Below the pieces are notes generated by a model. That model was not told the DNA's origin. It ran no database searches and saw only the letters and a program-made list of their open reading frames with translations. This document shows, piece after piece, positions 55,601-62,524 of a stretch of DNA of 64,000 nucleotides. The stretch is from positions 12,536,256 to 12,600,255 of the forward strand of contig NC_135041.1 of assembly GCF_051020975.1 (NCBI RefSeq), given 5' to 3'. A program made the translations under genes and the position numbers. This DNA is from Osmia lignaria lignaria (Eukaryota; Arthropoda; Insecta; Hymenoptera; Megachilidae). Each line of letters starts with the position of its first letter. Positions within the stretch are counted from its first letter, which is position 1.

Positions 55601-58526
55601 ACGCGTCCATAGCGTTGATGATTAAAGACGATTTTTATTAACAATCCATACGAGCTTCGGAATTGACACGATTATTAATTGGAGGTGTAGAATGGTTAAC
55701 TGTGACAATTTTTCAAAGAAATTGTCATTTGTTTTTAATGAAAGGAAGCGGCATCGCCGCACGCGAATGGCGAACACTCGGATCCGCGTGAAAACGGAAC
55801 GCTAGAAAAATTGGGCGCTCCAGGACACGTGGGGCCGACTTCCGGCGCTGGCTCGACGTCCGTCAAAGACAGGCCACCCTCGCGGAGCGGAAGTTCATCC
55901 GCGCGTAGCACACCGTCTCTGAAAAGTAAAGATGTAAGATCTCGCGGATAGCAAGCTTATTCGATGACTAATCGGTCCGGTTCCCTTTCTCTGCTAATTA
56001 CATTCATTAGATTTCAATGATCAAGTAGAGTTGCTTTGCATTTCTGTTCTGTTCTTTTCATGATTTATTCCAAAGTGTGCATGTCTCAAATAAAACCTCT
56101 AAAGTTTTCGCGATATCCTTTCGAAATTATAACGAATTATTAAACATTTCCTGAAATTGTATAATTAAATATCTGAATGATCGAAAACTTTTTAGAGGAA
56201 ATTTATTTATTAGCGTCTTATGGGGAACGGGTCGAGAAATATTATTTAACATTATTTAATTTACATAAAAAATTCGAGACTCTATATTGATCGATGGAAT
56301 TGTTCGAAAATTTGCAATGCCGATGGTTTGTTTAACCGCTGCCTGTTCCCCTGATAAATCGCTGAACCGGAAGCGGCCGCTTACGGCCGCGACAAGGATC
56401 GATGTGTCTCGTTGCTTTTTGTGCGAAAGTCAAGCGTGAAATTTACAATTCCATTCTTTGATTGGACACGATAATAAACCGGATCGGTGGAACGAACCTC
56501 TTGCGCAGATCGACAAGCCGGGTACACCTGTGGCGGCGGCGAGGGGGTCGCGCAGTTGTACCCCAACTATGGGCGGAATCCCTGGGCCCTTGGCATCGCG
56601 AGTCTATCATCCGCCATCGTCGCAGCAAACACCACCACAGGGTTATCAGGGTTTGCCGTCCCGCGGCAATGAGCCGCCACAATCGCCTTCGCCGTACAGC
56701 AATTTACCATACGCAAGGACTTCCATGGTATTTCATTGTCGATTGTTTTTCTCAGGTGTTTCGAGGATTGGGAGTTGAAAATTAGGAATTCATTTTAACA
56801 CTTTAGCTACTCGTAACTTTGTTACTAAGGTCATTTTATCGATTGCCGAATAGGATATTCCACTGTAGATCGCTCTTGCGCATTTTTTATAATAATGCAC
56901 TCGTTGTTAATGTAAATAATAACATGCTGCGAACTTTTACAGCTCGGTTTCGACGGCCATGTAAGGATACCATCGAGCAACGGATTAAGCAATATACCGG
57001 GTGGCAAACCGTACGTACTTTCATCACTTTCACTCTCTAACTTGACAATTACGTGAAATTGAAAAAATCCTTTTAATTGTTGGGCGTTGTCTTCGCGTTA
57101 TTAAAATGTCGATTACCAGAGACACGTTCGTTATCGTCTCGGTATTCGCATTTCGATCAGCGCGGTGCTTTTAAGTAATCGAAGGCGTTCCATTACGTAA
57201 GGACAAAGCCATTAATGTTTAACATTCCATCGCAGAGCGTACTCGTTCCATATGAACGGCGAGGGTCAACTGCAGCCTGTACCATTCCCCACGGACGCTC
57301 TGATAGGACCAGGAATTCCACGTCACGCGCGTCAGATTAATACCTTGACTCACGGCGAAGTTGTATGCGCTGTTACGATCTCGAATCCGACCAAGTACGT
57401 CTACACCGGCGGCAAAGGGTGCGTTAAAGTCTGGGACATCGGGCACGGAGGTGGTGGCAGTATCAAGCACGTATCGCAGTTGGATTGCCTGCAACGTGAC
57501 AATTATATTAGGTGAGTTTCGCGTACGTGCACGTTTCGAGGCTGTCCGGTCTTTTTAATGCCACTAACGTTTCGACAATCACGATGAATTTGCTTGATGA
57601 ATCGAGGTTTGCCTTTTCGAGGATGCTAATTCCGTGGAATAAAATGTCGTTCGACTCGATAATACCGTGCGTCGCCGACTTTCCGGAAGGATCGTTGGCA
57701 TCTTTCTCAACGATGAATCGTTGTTTTTGATCGCAGATCGGTGAAACTGCTGCCAGACTGCAGAACCCTGATCGTCGGTGGAGAGGCGAGTCAATTGATC
57801 ATCTGGGACTTGGCCAGCCCGACGCCAAGGATCAAAGCGGAATTGACGTCGTCCGCTCCGGCGTGTTACGCTTTGGCCATTTCGCCGGATTCGAAGGTCT
57901 GCTTCAGTTGTTGCAGCGACGGTAACATCGCCGTATGGGATCTCCAGAACGAGATCTTGGTCCGACAGTTCCAAGGGCACACAGACGGCGCCTCCTGTAT
58001 CGACATCTCGGCCGACGGTTCGAAATTGTGGACCGGAGGGCTGGACAATACAGTGCGTTCTTGGGACTTGAGGGAAGGCAGGCAATTGCAACAGCACGAC
58101 TTCACTTCGCAAATATTTTCGTTGGGCTATTGTCCGACCGGTGAATGGCTCGCCGTTGGCATGGAAAACTCGAACGTCGAGGTACTTCACGCATCCAAGT
58201 CTGATAAATATCAGTTGCACCTACACGAGTCCTGCGTCTTGTCGTTGCGCTTCGCGTCCTGCGGAAAATGGTTCGTCTCCACTGGCAAGGACAATCTGTT
58301 AAACGCCTGGCGTACGCCGTACGGCGCTTCGATATTTCAGGTGAGCTTTACGGCGTTAATTTAAATAAATTATTATACTCCGAAAACACTTTATAACTCG
58401 TATTAATTATTTTTCCAGTCGAAGGAGTCCTCGTCGGTGTTGAGCTGCGACATATCCGCCGACGACAAGTACATCGTGACCGGATCCGGTGACAAGAAAG
58501 CCACTGTATACGAAGTGATTTACTAG
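8352..58526 (+). CDS. gro: Groucho/TLE transcriptional corepressor, whole coding span (15 coding exons)
   Basis: Groucho is a nuclear, non-DNA-binding corepressor recruited by Hairy/E(spl) bHLH proteins (WRPW), eh1-motif factors such as Engrailed, Runx proteins and TCF, thereby acting in Notch, Wnt and segmentation pathways. Joining the exons listed here gives 2301 nt, or 766 codons plus stop; Drosophila Groucho is about 720-730 residues. Domain order is classic: Q tetramerisation domain (about residues 24-130), GP region (142-232), CcN region with SP/TP sites, KRRK signal (252-255) and CK2-type SDGE/SDQD sites (263-271), SP region (280-437), then a seven-blade WD40 propeller (about 440-766). 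Every junction is GT-AG and every phase matches. Aligned from the conserved C-terminus, Y528, R530 and L739 correspond to TLE1 Y532, R534 and L743 of the peptide-binding face. Introns 2 and 9 are very long. Confidence 0.98.
11266..11314 (-). mobile_element. Terminal relic of a hAT-like DNA transposon
   Basis: Read on the - strand this begins CAGGGCCGGCCCTG and continues through a GC-rich stretch with CCTAGG and GGGCCCCC. This resembles terminal inverted repeats of hAT-superfamily elements, which commonly start CAGGG. No partner terminus is visible within the preceding kilobase, and no 8-bp target duplication can be shown, so this is a solo end or a heavily decayed copy. Confidence 0.45.
12990..13310. 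repeat. GC-rich repeat-like block of unknown class
   Basis: About 300 bases of markedly higher GC content sit inside AT-rich intron. The block is followed by an AT-rich tail with CCAATAAAA at about 13330. Both strands have open frames (118 codons on -, 72 codons on +), but neither shows a domain I recognise. It could be the 5' or 3' fragment of a non-LTR retrotransposon, or a conserved non-coding element. The call as a repeat rests only on the abrupt composition change. Confidence 0.3.
17357..17387. repeat. CA microsatellite
   Basis: An imperfect (CA)n tract in intron 2, with its purest part at 17368-17385. It is likely length-polymorphic. Confidence 0.9.
18283..18385. repeat. Tandem duplication of a ~48-bp AT-rich segment
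   Basis: Two adjacent copies start at about 18283 and 18338, each containing the shared core CGTTGTCGCAAATATTTTAG and followed by CAAATTATTT or AAAATTATTT. The offset is about 55 bp and the copies differ at only a few sites, so the duplication looks recent. Confidence 0.85.
20179..20285 (+). CDS. gro: groucho coding exon C2: Gly-rich linker and start of the Q domain
   Basis: Encodes residues 13-47 and two bases of codon 48. A Gly/Ala linker ([11 protein letters not shown]) is followed by [18 protein letters not shown], the conserved beginning of the Groucho/TLE Q domain. The acceptor is TTGCTTGCAG and the donor GTGAGT at 20286, leaving phase 2. The Gly-rich linker is longer than in Drosophila, where a Pro/Gly stretch occupies this place. 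Confidence 0.97.
20286..21949 (+). other. Intron 3 (1.7 kb)
   Basis: Bounded by GTGAGT and TTTTCAG. The first 130 bases and the last 350 are pyrimidine-rich on the + strand. I see no gene or repeat element; the long open frames here are low-complexity artefacts. Confidence 0.85.
21950..22013 (+). CDS. gro: groucho coding exon C3: Q-domain helix
   Basis: Completes Ser48 and encodes residues 49-69, [21 protein letters not shown], the near-invariant coiled-coil core of the Q domain that mediates tetramerisation. The acceptor is CACTTTTCAG and the donor GTAAGG at 22014, phase 0. Confidence 0.97.
23341..23648 (+). repeat. Poly-G tract with G-rich then purine-rich strand
   Basis: An uninterrupted run of 23 G at 23354-23376 is followed by many GGG-GGGG blocks to about 23460. 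A nearly pure A/G strand follows from 23486 to 23648. The first half has strong G-quadruplex potential and the second half could form triplex DNA. Length errors in assembly are likely here. Confidence 0.9.
23684..23987. mobile_element. Short inverted-repeat element (MITE-like), ACAGGGTGTCC termini
   Basis: The left end reads ACAGGGTGTCCCACGTAA at 23686. The right end, reverse-complemented from 23985, reads ACAAGGTGTCCTATTCAA. The interior is strongly AT-rich and non-coding. The flanks carry TA dinucleotides, but a clear target duplication cannot be fixed. It shares termini with the element at 44759-45240, so both may be non-autonomous DNA transposons of one family. Confidence 0.55.
27780..27804. 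repeat. Poly-T run (25 bases)
   Basis: An uninterrupted T run inside intron 4. It could be a microsatellite or the poly-A tail trace of a - strand retroposon, but no retroposed body is recognised beside it. Confidence 0.85.
29085..29129 (+). CDS. gro: groucho coding exon C4: Q-domain segment
   Basis: Encodes residues 70-84, [15 protein letters not shown], directly continuing the RHYVM end of C3 as in all Groucho/TLE proteins. The acceptor is TCTGTTTCAG and the donor GTAAGTC at 29130, phase 0. At 45 nt between introns of 7.1 and 5.7 kb it is easily missed by gene prediction. Confidence 0.97.
31509..31530. repeat. GA microsatellite
   Basis: A perfect alternating AG tract in intron 5. It could also serve as a GAGA-factor site, but only the repeat itself is seen. 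Confidence 0.9.
32980..33480 (+). repeat. Long pyrimidine-rich tract
   Basis: About 500 bases with a dominant C/T + strand (TCCTCTTCC and TTTCTTTTTTTT runs), interrupted by a short mixed patch at about 33190-33290. Overlapping open frames on both strands are by-products of this composition. Confidence 0.8.
34803..34865 (+). CDS. gro: groucho coding exon C5: Q-domain segment
   Basis: Encodes residues 85-105, beginning [18 protein letters not shown] and ending TQE, matching the [12 protein letters not shown] region of Groucho. The acceptor is GTATTTTCAG and the donor GTGAGT at 34866, phase 0. An internal CAGGTAC resembles a donor, but using it would break the frame. Confidence 0.97.
34956..35030 (+). 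CDS. gro: groucho coding exon C6: end of the Q domain
   Basis: Encodes residues 106-130. [17 protein letters not shown] continues to TELNAIIG, the conserved second helix of the Q domain. The acceptor is GGCTTGCAG and the donor GTGAGC at 35031, phase 0. The intron before it is only 90 bp. Confidence 0.97.
35201..35233 (+). CDS. gro: groucho coding exon C7: 33-nt glutamine-rich microexon
   Basis: Encodes 11 residues, [11 protein letters not shown] (131-141), between IIG of the Q domain and QQIHAQQ of the next exon. The acceptor is CTTTTTGCAG and the donor GTAAGT at 35234; both flanks are phase 0, so inclusion or skipping keeps the frame. Drosophila Groucho reads IIGQQIHAQQ directly, with no equivalent insert, which suggests a cassette exon. 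Its splice sites are strong, so it is probably used. Confidence 0.85.
35328..35687 (+). CDS. gro: groucho coding exon C8: GP region, Ala/Pro-rich segment and NLS
   Basis: Encodes residues 142-261 and starts [11 protein letters not shown], as in Drosophila Groucho. A Gly/Pro segment follows, then an eight-Ala run and further Ala/Pro-rich sequence (about 168-193). Next are [16 protein letters not shown], with SP and TP sites typical of CDK/MAPK targets, and the basic PKRRKEEK (251-258), the predicted nuclear localisation signal. GC content is far above the flanking introns, largely because of the Ala codons. The acceptor is GTTACAG and the donor GTGAGT at 35688, phase 0. Confidence 0.96.
37609..37632. 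repeat. TC microsatellite
   Basis: A perfect (TC)n run of about 24 bases in intron 9. Confidence 0.9.
40627..40649. repeat. CT microsatellite
   Basis: A perfect (CT)n run of about 23 bases within a longer pyrimidine-rich + strand region (about 40530-40750). Confidence 0.9.
43273..43300. repeat. ATTA-type simple repeat
   Basis: Repeated TAATTAAT units, interrupted once by TGAATT. TAAT cores are homeodomain-type binding sequence, but nothing beyond the repeat is shown. Confidence 0.8.
43572..43598. repeat. Poly-A run (27 bases)
   Basis: An uninterrupted A run followed by an AG-rich strand to about 43760. It could be a microsatellite or a retroposon tail, but no body is recognised upstream. 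Confidence 0.85.
44295..44645 (+). repeat. G-rich strand with many GGG blocks
   Basis: About 350 bases with frequent GGGG and GGAGG blocks on the + strand, giving quadruplex potential and spurious Pro-rich open frames on the - strand. Confidence 0.75.
44759..45240. mobile_element. Short inverted-repeat element (MITE-like), second ACAGGGTGTSC copy
   Basis: The left end is ACAGGGTGTCCCGTTTTAA from 44760. The right end, reverse-complemented from 45238, is ACAGGGTGTGCGATATTTT. The interior is non-coding and mostly AT-rich, with a GC-rich left fifth. Left ends of this copy and the 23684 copy share ACAGGGTGTCCC and similar following bases (GTTTTAACG against GTAAACGGG). The family is not named with certainty. 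Confidence 0.55.
51540..52170. repeat. Purine-rich then pyrimidine-rich tract pair
   Basis: The + strand is A/G-rich from about 51540 to 51880 and switches to C/T-rich (CTTCTTCTTC type) from about 51985 to 52165. Such mirrored composition can fold back on itself and explains the open frames seen on both strands. Confidence 0.7.
53475..53585. repeat. Diverged duplicate A (pairs with 54490-54597)
   Basis: Contains GAAAC, CTGGTAAATAA, GATGAAAGATACGTGA, ATTACAAA, ACATTATTTACCAT and GGTATTCGGT in the same order and spacing as the partner segment one kilobase downstream. It is non-coding as far as can be seen. Confidence 0.55.
54490..54597. repeat. Diverged duplicate B (pairs with 53475-53585)
   Basis: Contains GAAAC, GTGGTAAACAC, GATAAAAGATACATGA, GCCACAAA, ACATTATCCATGG and GGCATTCGGT, in register with copy A. 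Direct orientation; moderately diverged. Confidence 0.55.
55349..55402 (+). CDS. gro: groucho coding exon C9: acidic CK2-site segment
   Basis: Encodes residues 262-279, [18 protein letters not shown], the signature of the Groucho/TLE CcN region; Drosophila has [16 protein letters not shown]. The SDGE and SDQD motifs are CK2-type sites next to the nuclear signal of C8. The acceptor is TTTCTTTCAG and the donor GTCAGT at 55403, phase 0. Confidence 0.97.
55403..55744 (+). other. Intron 10 (342 bp)
   Basis: Bounded by GTCAGT and TTTTTAATGAAAG. The acceptor lacks an ideal pyrimidine tract directly at the AG. Nothing else is seen in it. Confidence 0.85.
55745..55933 (+). CDS. gro: groucho coding exon C10: start of the Ser/Pro-rich region
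   Basis: Encodes residues 280-342. [18 protein letters not shown] is followed by a Gly/Ser-rich stretch and then [19 protein letters not shown]. The [17 protein letters not shown] block is the conserved landmark of the SP region, with several proline-directed phosphorylation sites. The donor is GTAAGA at 55934, phase 0. Confidence 0.96.
55934..56508 (+). other. Intron 11 (575 bp)
   Basis: Bounded by GTAAGA and CTTGCGCAG. Ordinary AT-rich intron; no feature is recognised. Confidence 0.85.
56509..56727 (+). CDS. gro: groucho coding exon C11: Pro/Ser-rich linker
   Basis: Encodes residues 343-415. [20 protein letters not shown] corresponds to MEKPGTPGAKARTPTP of Drosophila, and is followed by a Pro/Gln/Tyr-rich linker ([15 protein letters not shown] and [12 protein letters not shown]). 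The acceptor is CTTGCGCAG. The donor GTATTT at 56728 is weak, but the phase (0) and the joining protein support it. Confidence 0.93.
56943..57010 (+). CDS. gro: groucho coding exon C12: linker just before the propeller
   Basis: Encodes residues 416-437 and two bases of codon 438: [20 protein letters not shown], then GKP. This aligns with the DPH-VR-NG-GGKPAYSFH stretch preceding the propeller in fly Groucho and vertebrate TLEs. The acceptor is CTTTTACAG and the donor GTACGT at 57011, phase 2. A GTAAGG at 56961 inside the exon is a strong-looking decoy donor that would break the frame. Confidence 0.93.
57236..57511 (+). CDS. gro: groucho coding exon C13: start of the WD40 propeller
   Basis: Completes Pro438 and encodes residues 439-529 plus two bases of Arg530. 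It begins [18 protein letters not shown] and includes [40 protein letters not shown] and [12 protein letters not shown]. The insertion [10 protein letters not shown] replaces the short QPGNKNP loop of Drosophila. Tyr528 and the split-codon Arg530 match ligand-contacting residues known from the TLE1 propeller. The acceptor is CATCGCAG and the donor GTGAGT at 57512, phase 2. Confidence 0.98.
57737..58340 (+). CDS. gro: groucho coding exon C14: WD40 repeats, main propeller exon
   Basis: Completes Arg530 and encodes residues 531-731. It includes [113 protein letters not shown] and [18 protein letters not shown], ending IFQ. Identity to fly Groucho and human TLEs is very high. LLPDC has Cys where fly has Gly. 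The acceptor is TGATCGCAG and the donor GTGAGC at 58341, phase 0. Confidence 0.99.
58419..58526 (+). CDS. gro: groucho coding exon C15: last WD40 strands and stop
   Basis: Encodes residues 732-766: [19 protein letters not shown], then [16 protein letters not shown], ending at TAG 58524-58526. The C-terminus is identical in pattern to TLE proteins, and Leu739 corresponds to TLE1 Leu743 at the peptide-binding face. The acceptor is ATTTTTCCAG; the preceding intron is 78 bp. Confidence 0.99.
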
Positions 58527-59710
58527 ATTACACGTTAAAAGACGTTTCACGTTTTCTCCCTTCGTCGAAACCCGAACTCTTTTAAACAAAAATCCTCGCC
58601 CCTTTTTCTATGGGCGAGCCCTTACAAGTGAGACTTTTAGCAGCCTTAGGAACCTAGACTGTTACCACAATGTGTACATATACATACCGAATGTGTATTA
58701 CGGTAGAATTCCGTTGAAATGTGAACGATACAGATAAAACAGAGAATGGAAGCAAGAATAACAGTAACGGAAATGTGTGTGTCAGAAATGAAACTGTATT
58801 GTATATTTAGGAATTACGTGTGCGTGGCCCCGACTTGTACCTACGACCGTGTGATTTACGTAAAGGAACACTTTCTTTGTCGCGTGTATACAACGAGAAA
58901 CGTGTTAATGGGACGTTACCAAGCGATTTTGCATGCGCGTTAAGTGACCCGGAGAGAGAGCCTTGCAAATGGTGATGTTAGATACGGTTTCGTATAAGTA
59001 CCTAATTATAGAGTCAACATGCCTGAGACATACATATAGGACAGATAGCACGAAGAACACGAGGGTGAGATGGGGGGCAGTTCGAAGGAGGAGCATGTCT
59101 ACGAAAATTTGCATTCTCGTTACAGAAAATTTTCCTCGGATGTTTTACAATTTTTGCAATCATTGTCCTCTAGTGCGTGTTGCCAACGATCATAATAACT
59201 TGCATACTTAACCGCGTACCGCGAACCCTTTTCAGACGATCAGATGACATCGTTATAGATCATTCTTAAACACATGCTCGTTAAGATAATTCGATAAATG
59301 GCTGTAGTCGTTTTGATCAGTCACAGGTGCAATATATTACACACGTTGTATTGACATCAAATGAAAAGGCAAATGTACATCGAATCGTTAATCTCGTATA
59401 AATTGTTCTCTGGGGTTTCGTTCGAACGTGCTACAGTCGCTAAAGGGTTCGACCGTTTTAAATGTTCGCGCACCGATTGTTGAAGCAGCGACGAAACAAA
59501 TTCACGAGATATTATATTCGTTTTAAAAAAGAAAAGAACAAAAAAAAAAGGTATTGAAATAATAACTCAGCTGTTTCTACCTGAGAAAGGAAAGTAAACG
59601 CAAGACCTGTACCGTGGGAGCAGTGTTGTGTATTGTCTAAACGCCGAGATTGGCCGTGACCATTAATTTTAAATATATCTATTAAAAGTAGATGTCTTTT
59701 GTATTGAAGT
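58527..59710 (+). other. gro: groucho 3' UTR (minimum estimate)
   Basis: AT-rich untranslated sequence follows the stop codon. The first plausible poly(A) signal is ATTAAA at 59681, followed by T/G-rich sequence, so the UTR is likely at least 1.2 kb. It contains a Pumilio-type TGTACATA at 58673-58680 and a K-box TGTGAT at 58850-58855. The end point is inferred. Confidence 0.5.
59681..59686 (+). terminator. Candidate poly(A) signal ATTAAA
   Basis: ATTAAA followed 10-30 bases later by a T/G-rich stretch (GATGTCTTTTGTATTG), the usual arrangement for cleavage and polyadenylation. Confidence 0.4.
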
Positions 59711-60290
59711 TTTTGCAATTCATTTTTTTTTTCAGGTAACTAACGCATATCCTGAGGTAAGTAATTAGTTCTCTTGCGTTAGCTACAATTTAATTACAGT
59801 ACTAAATTAGTACAAAATACTAAATTAGGTACAAAAAACAGGATATGCCTCTGTTCTCGAGGGATAATGATTTGGGGGGGTCCCAGACACCCCAGCTGAG
59901 ATTAATTGTATATGTACATACAAAGCACAGTCGGAATGACAGTCGTGCCTATTTTACGTCCCTCTTACTACACCACGCACTTGCAACTAAAAACAGAAAT
60001 TCGACTCCCTTTAATTCTATTTCTTTAGAAATTAGTGAAATCAGCAAAAGACCGCACAATTATTAAAATAATTGTTTGATTCCTGTATTCATTTCATGCG
60101 TCTTGGTGAATAAATCATTTTAGAAAAGCACGTGAGTTATTATTTAATTTTCCCAATTTGCTTTCCTGTAAATGCAGGTGGTATGGAAGATTGAACCCTA
60201 TATACTACCCGCTTCGCGCCAAAGTGCATCAGTCTGTCTTCGGACGGTGAAGAGCAGGTTGAGTCTATTTACTACTATTTACTATCGCAC
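59711..60290 (+). other. Possible extended 3' UTR or intergenic DNA
   Basis: No open frame is recognised. It contains a short inverted repeat GCATATCCTG/CAGGATATGC (59746-59755 and 59839-59848), a single copy of the downstream satellite core (59877-59893), a further TGTACATA at 59913-59920 and the canonical AATAAA at 60109-60114. Confidence 0.5.
60109..60114 (+). terminator. Candidate distal poly(A) signal AATAAA
   Basis: The first canonical AATAAA after the groucho stop codon, about 1.6 kb downstream. Use of this site or of the ATTAAA at 59681 cannot be decided from sequence. Confidence 0.35.
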
Positions 60291-60576
60291 CGCCATCTAT
60301 ACAAAAATAGCTCAAACTATTCAACAATTTACCGATCGGTTTTCCGAACTAGGCTATATTAGCACCATTTATCGGAGAAGAGCATACCGATATAATACCA
60401 TATAATACTAACATTTTTGAAAATTTATTCTTCCTGTTCTCTAGTAGCTAAAATTTAAATTTAATTTTCCCCCAAAAATAATGCTGTCTGGGGGGTAAAC
60501 ATCGGAACTAAATTCCATTTGTTAATTATATATTTAATTTTGTTAGCCGGACATACAGGATACACATATATATGTA

Positions 60577-60695
60577 GAAGGTGCAGGAGCATAGAGGGTA
60601 AAGTGATATAAAGGGTGCCTGGACATAGAGGGTGCAAGGATAAAAAGGGTACAGGGATTTAGGCTACAGGAATATAAAGGGATCTACATGAAGCT
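60577..60695 (+). repeat. Degenerate GGATATAAAGGGTGCA-type minisatellite
   Basis: Irregular repeats of 12-20 bases on the motif ATA-AGGGTGCAGG, on the purine-rich + strand. The motif resembles that at 62525-62940. Confidence 0.6.
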
Positions 60696-60824
60696 AGCCG
60701 GAAGGAATAATAAAATATGATTATAAATCGTTTGTGATTTACAAATATATCATTTTCATTGGTTGTGAGTGAATATTTACAAGTTTGTTTTATAATAAAT
60801 AATTGTAGTACGCATGCGCTACAG

Positions 60825-61052
60825 ATCCGGTCGTACCCATCACTATTCCGAACAAGTGAGTTTCACGATTTGTTCGTTTTCCGTTCTTATATTTCACTAG
60901 ATCCGCTCAAACCCATCACTATTCCGAACAAGTGAGTTTCACGATTTGTTCGTTTTCCGTTCTTATATTTCGCTAGATCCGTTCAAACCCATCACTATAC
61001 CGAACAAGTGAGTTTCACGATTTGTTCGTTTTCCGTTCTTATATTTCGCTAG
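60825..61052 (+). repeat. Three tandem copies of a 76-bp repeat
   Basis: Units are 60825-60900, 60901-60976 and 60977-61052, each exactly 76 bp. They differ at only a few positions (ATCCGGTCGTA, ATCCGCTCAAA and ATCCGTTCAAA at the start). All share CCGAACAAGTGAGTTTCACG. The array abuts the 60-bp satellite without a gap. High identity implies recent expansion or homogenisation. Confidence 0.95.
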
Positions 61053-61570
61053 TTGCTTCGGGGTCCTTGACACCCCGGTGGCATAATATCGGTATGCAGC
61101 TTCGCGGATACCTCGGGGTCTCAGATACCCCGAATGCCATCGCTTCGGTAAGCAAAGAGTGTCATCGGTGCTTCGGGGTCCCTGACACCCCGGATACCAA
61201 AATGTCGGTGTGCTAACAGTGTCACCGGTGCTTTGGGGTTCCTGACACCCCAAGATAACATCATGTCGGCATGCAGAGATAGTCATTGGTGCTTCGGGGT
61301 CCCTGGCACCCCGGGTGTCAAAATGTCACTGTGCAAACAGTGTCATTGGTGCTTCGGGGTTCCTGACACCCCAAGATGACATCCTGTCGGCATGCGGGGA
61401 TAGTCATTGGTGCTTCGGGGTCCCTGGCACCCCGGATGCTATATTATTGGTATGCAAAGATAGTCACCCGCGTTTCGGGGTCCTTAACACCCCAATATGA
61501 TATCAGGTCGGTACACATAGGACGTCATTGGCGCAGTGGGGTCCCTAACACCCCTGTATAATATCAGGTG
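61053..61570 (+). repeat. 60-bp satellite array A (nine units)
   Basis: The core GGGGTCCCTGACACCCC, or a close variant, begins at 61060, 61115, 61175, 61235, 61295, 61356, 61417, 61477 and 61538, so spacing is 60-61 bp apart from the first interval of 55. Each core can form a five-base-pair GGGGT/ACCCC hairpin with a seven-base loop. From the third unit on, two subtypes alternate (CGG-type and CAAGATGA-type spacers), giving a dimer of about 120 bp. Confidence 0.93.
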
Positions 61571-61782
61571 CGTAAGAAGAGGGCACAACCAGTATAATTT
61601 TTTTCCATAGTTTATTGAATTTACTTTATGTATTTTTTTTTGCTCATTAAATAAACTCATCGAAGGGGAATAACATTTATGGTTATATCCTTCTTCTGGG
61701 TCTCATCCGAGGACCCCATTTATTTTACTTTTTTCAGTTATTTATATAATTTTATCCCTCATTATAGGCCAAGGCCATCTCA

Positions 61783-62040
61783 GTATCCCTTACATCCCTA
61801 CATTCTTTTCATCTTGCATCTCTTCATCCCTTACATCCCTACATTATTATCATCTCTACATTCCTTTCATCCCTACATTCCTTCCATCTCTTCATCCCTT
61901 AAGTCCCTACATTATTATCATCCCTTCATTCCTCTCATCCCTACATTATTATCATCCGTACATTATTATCATCCGTACATTCCTCTCATCCGTACATTCC
62001 TTTCATCCCTACATTCCTTACATCTCTGCACCCCTTATAA
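61783..62040 (-). repeat. Degenerate minisatellite, pyrimidine orientation
   Basis: Repeats of CATCCCTACATTCCTTT and variants (CATCCCTTACATCCC, CATTATTATCATCC). The reverse complement matches the motif of 62525-62940, so the two arrays face each other. Confidence 0.85.
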
Positions 62041-62138
62041 TGAATATATTACAAAGACTGCTTCGAGTAAAGGTAAGTAAAGGTAAGTTAGTTCCTCGTT
62101 TCGAAAATTTCGCGAAAATTTCGAAAAAACAGCGCCCC

Positions 62139-62510
62139 CTAGCGGCAAAAATGTGAACTAAATTTTCGATGTCGAATCAGCGCCATCTGATTTCAGAAAA
62201 AGGAACTAAAGCTTGCTGAAATTTTGGCCCTCTAGCGGCAAAAATGTGAACTAAATTTTCGATGTCGAATCAGCGCCATCTGGTTTCAGAAAAAGGAACT
62301 AAAGCTTGTCGAGATTTTGGCCCTCTAGCGGCAAAAATGCGAACTAAATTTTCGATGTCGAATCAGCGCCATCTGGTTTCAGAAAAAGGAACTAAAGCTT
62401 GCCGAAATTTTGGCCCTCTAGCGGCAAAAATGTGAACTAAATTTTCGATGTCGAATCAGCGCCCTCTGGTGGCGAAAAAAGGAACTAAATTTGTATTAAA
62501 TCGCTGGCCT
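62139..62510 (+). repeat. Four tandem copies of a 93-bp repeat
   Basis: CTAGCGGCAAAAATGTGAAC recurs at 62139, 62232, 62325 (TGCGAAC variant) and 62418, exactly 93 bp apart. Units also share TTTTCGATGTCGAATCAGCG and AAAAAGGAACTAAAG. The last unit is divergent at its 3' end. The unit includes GCGCCATCTG, close to the GCGCCATCTA of the domain's ends. Confidence 0.95.
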
Positions 62511-62524
62511 TATACCGCAAAAAT

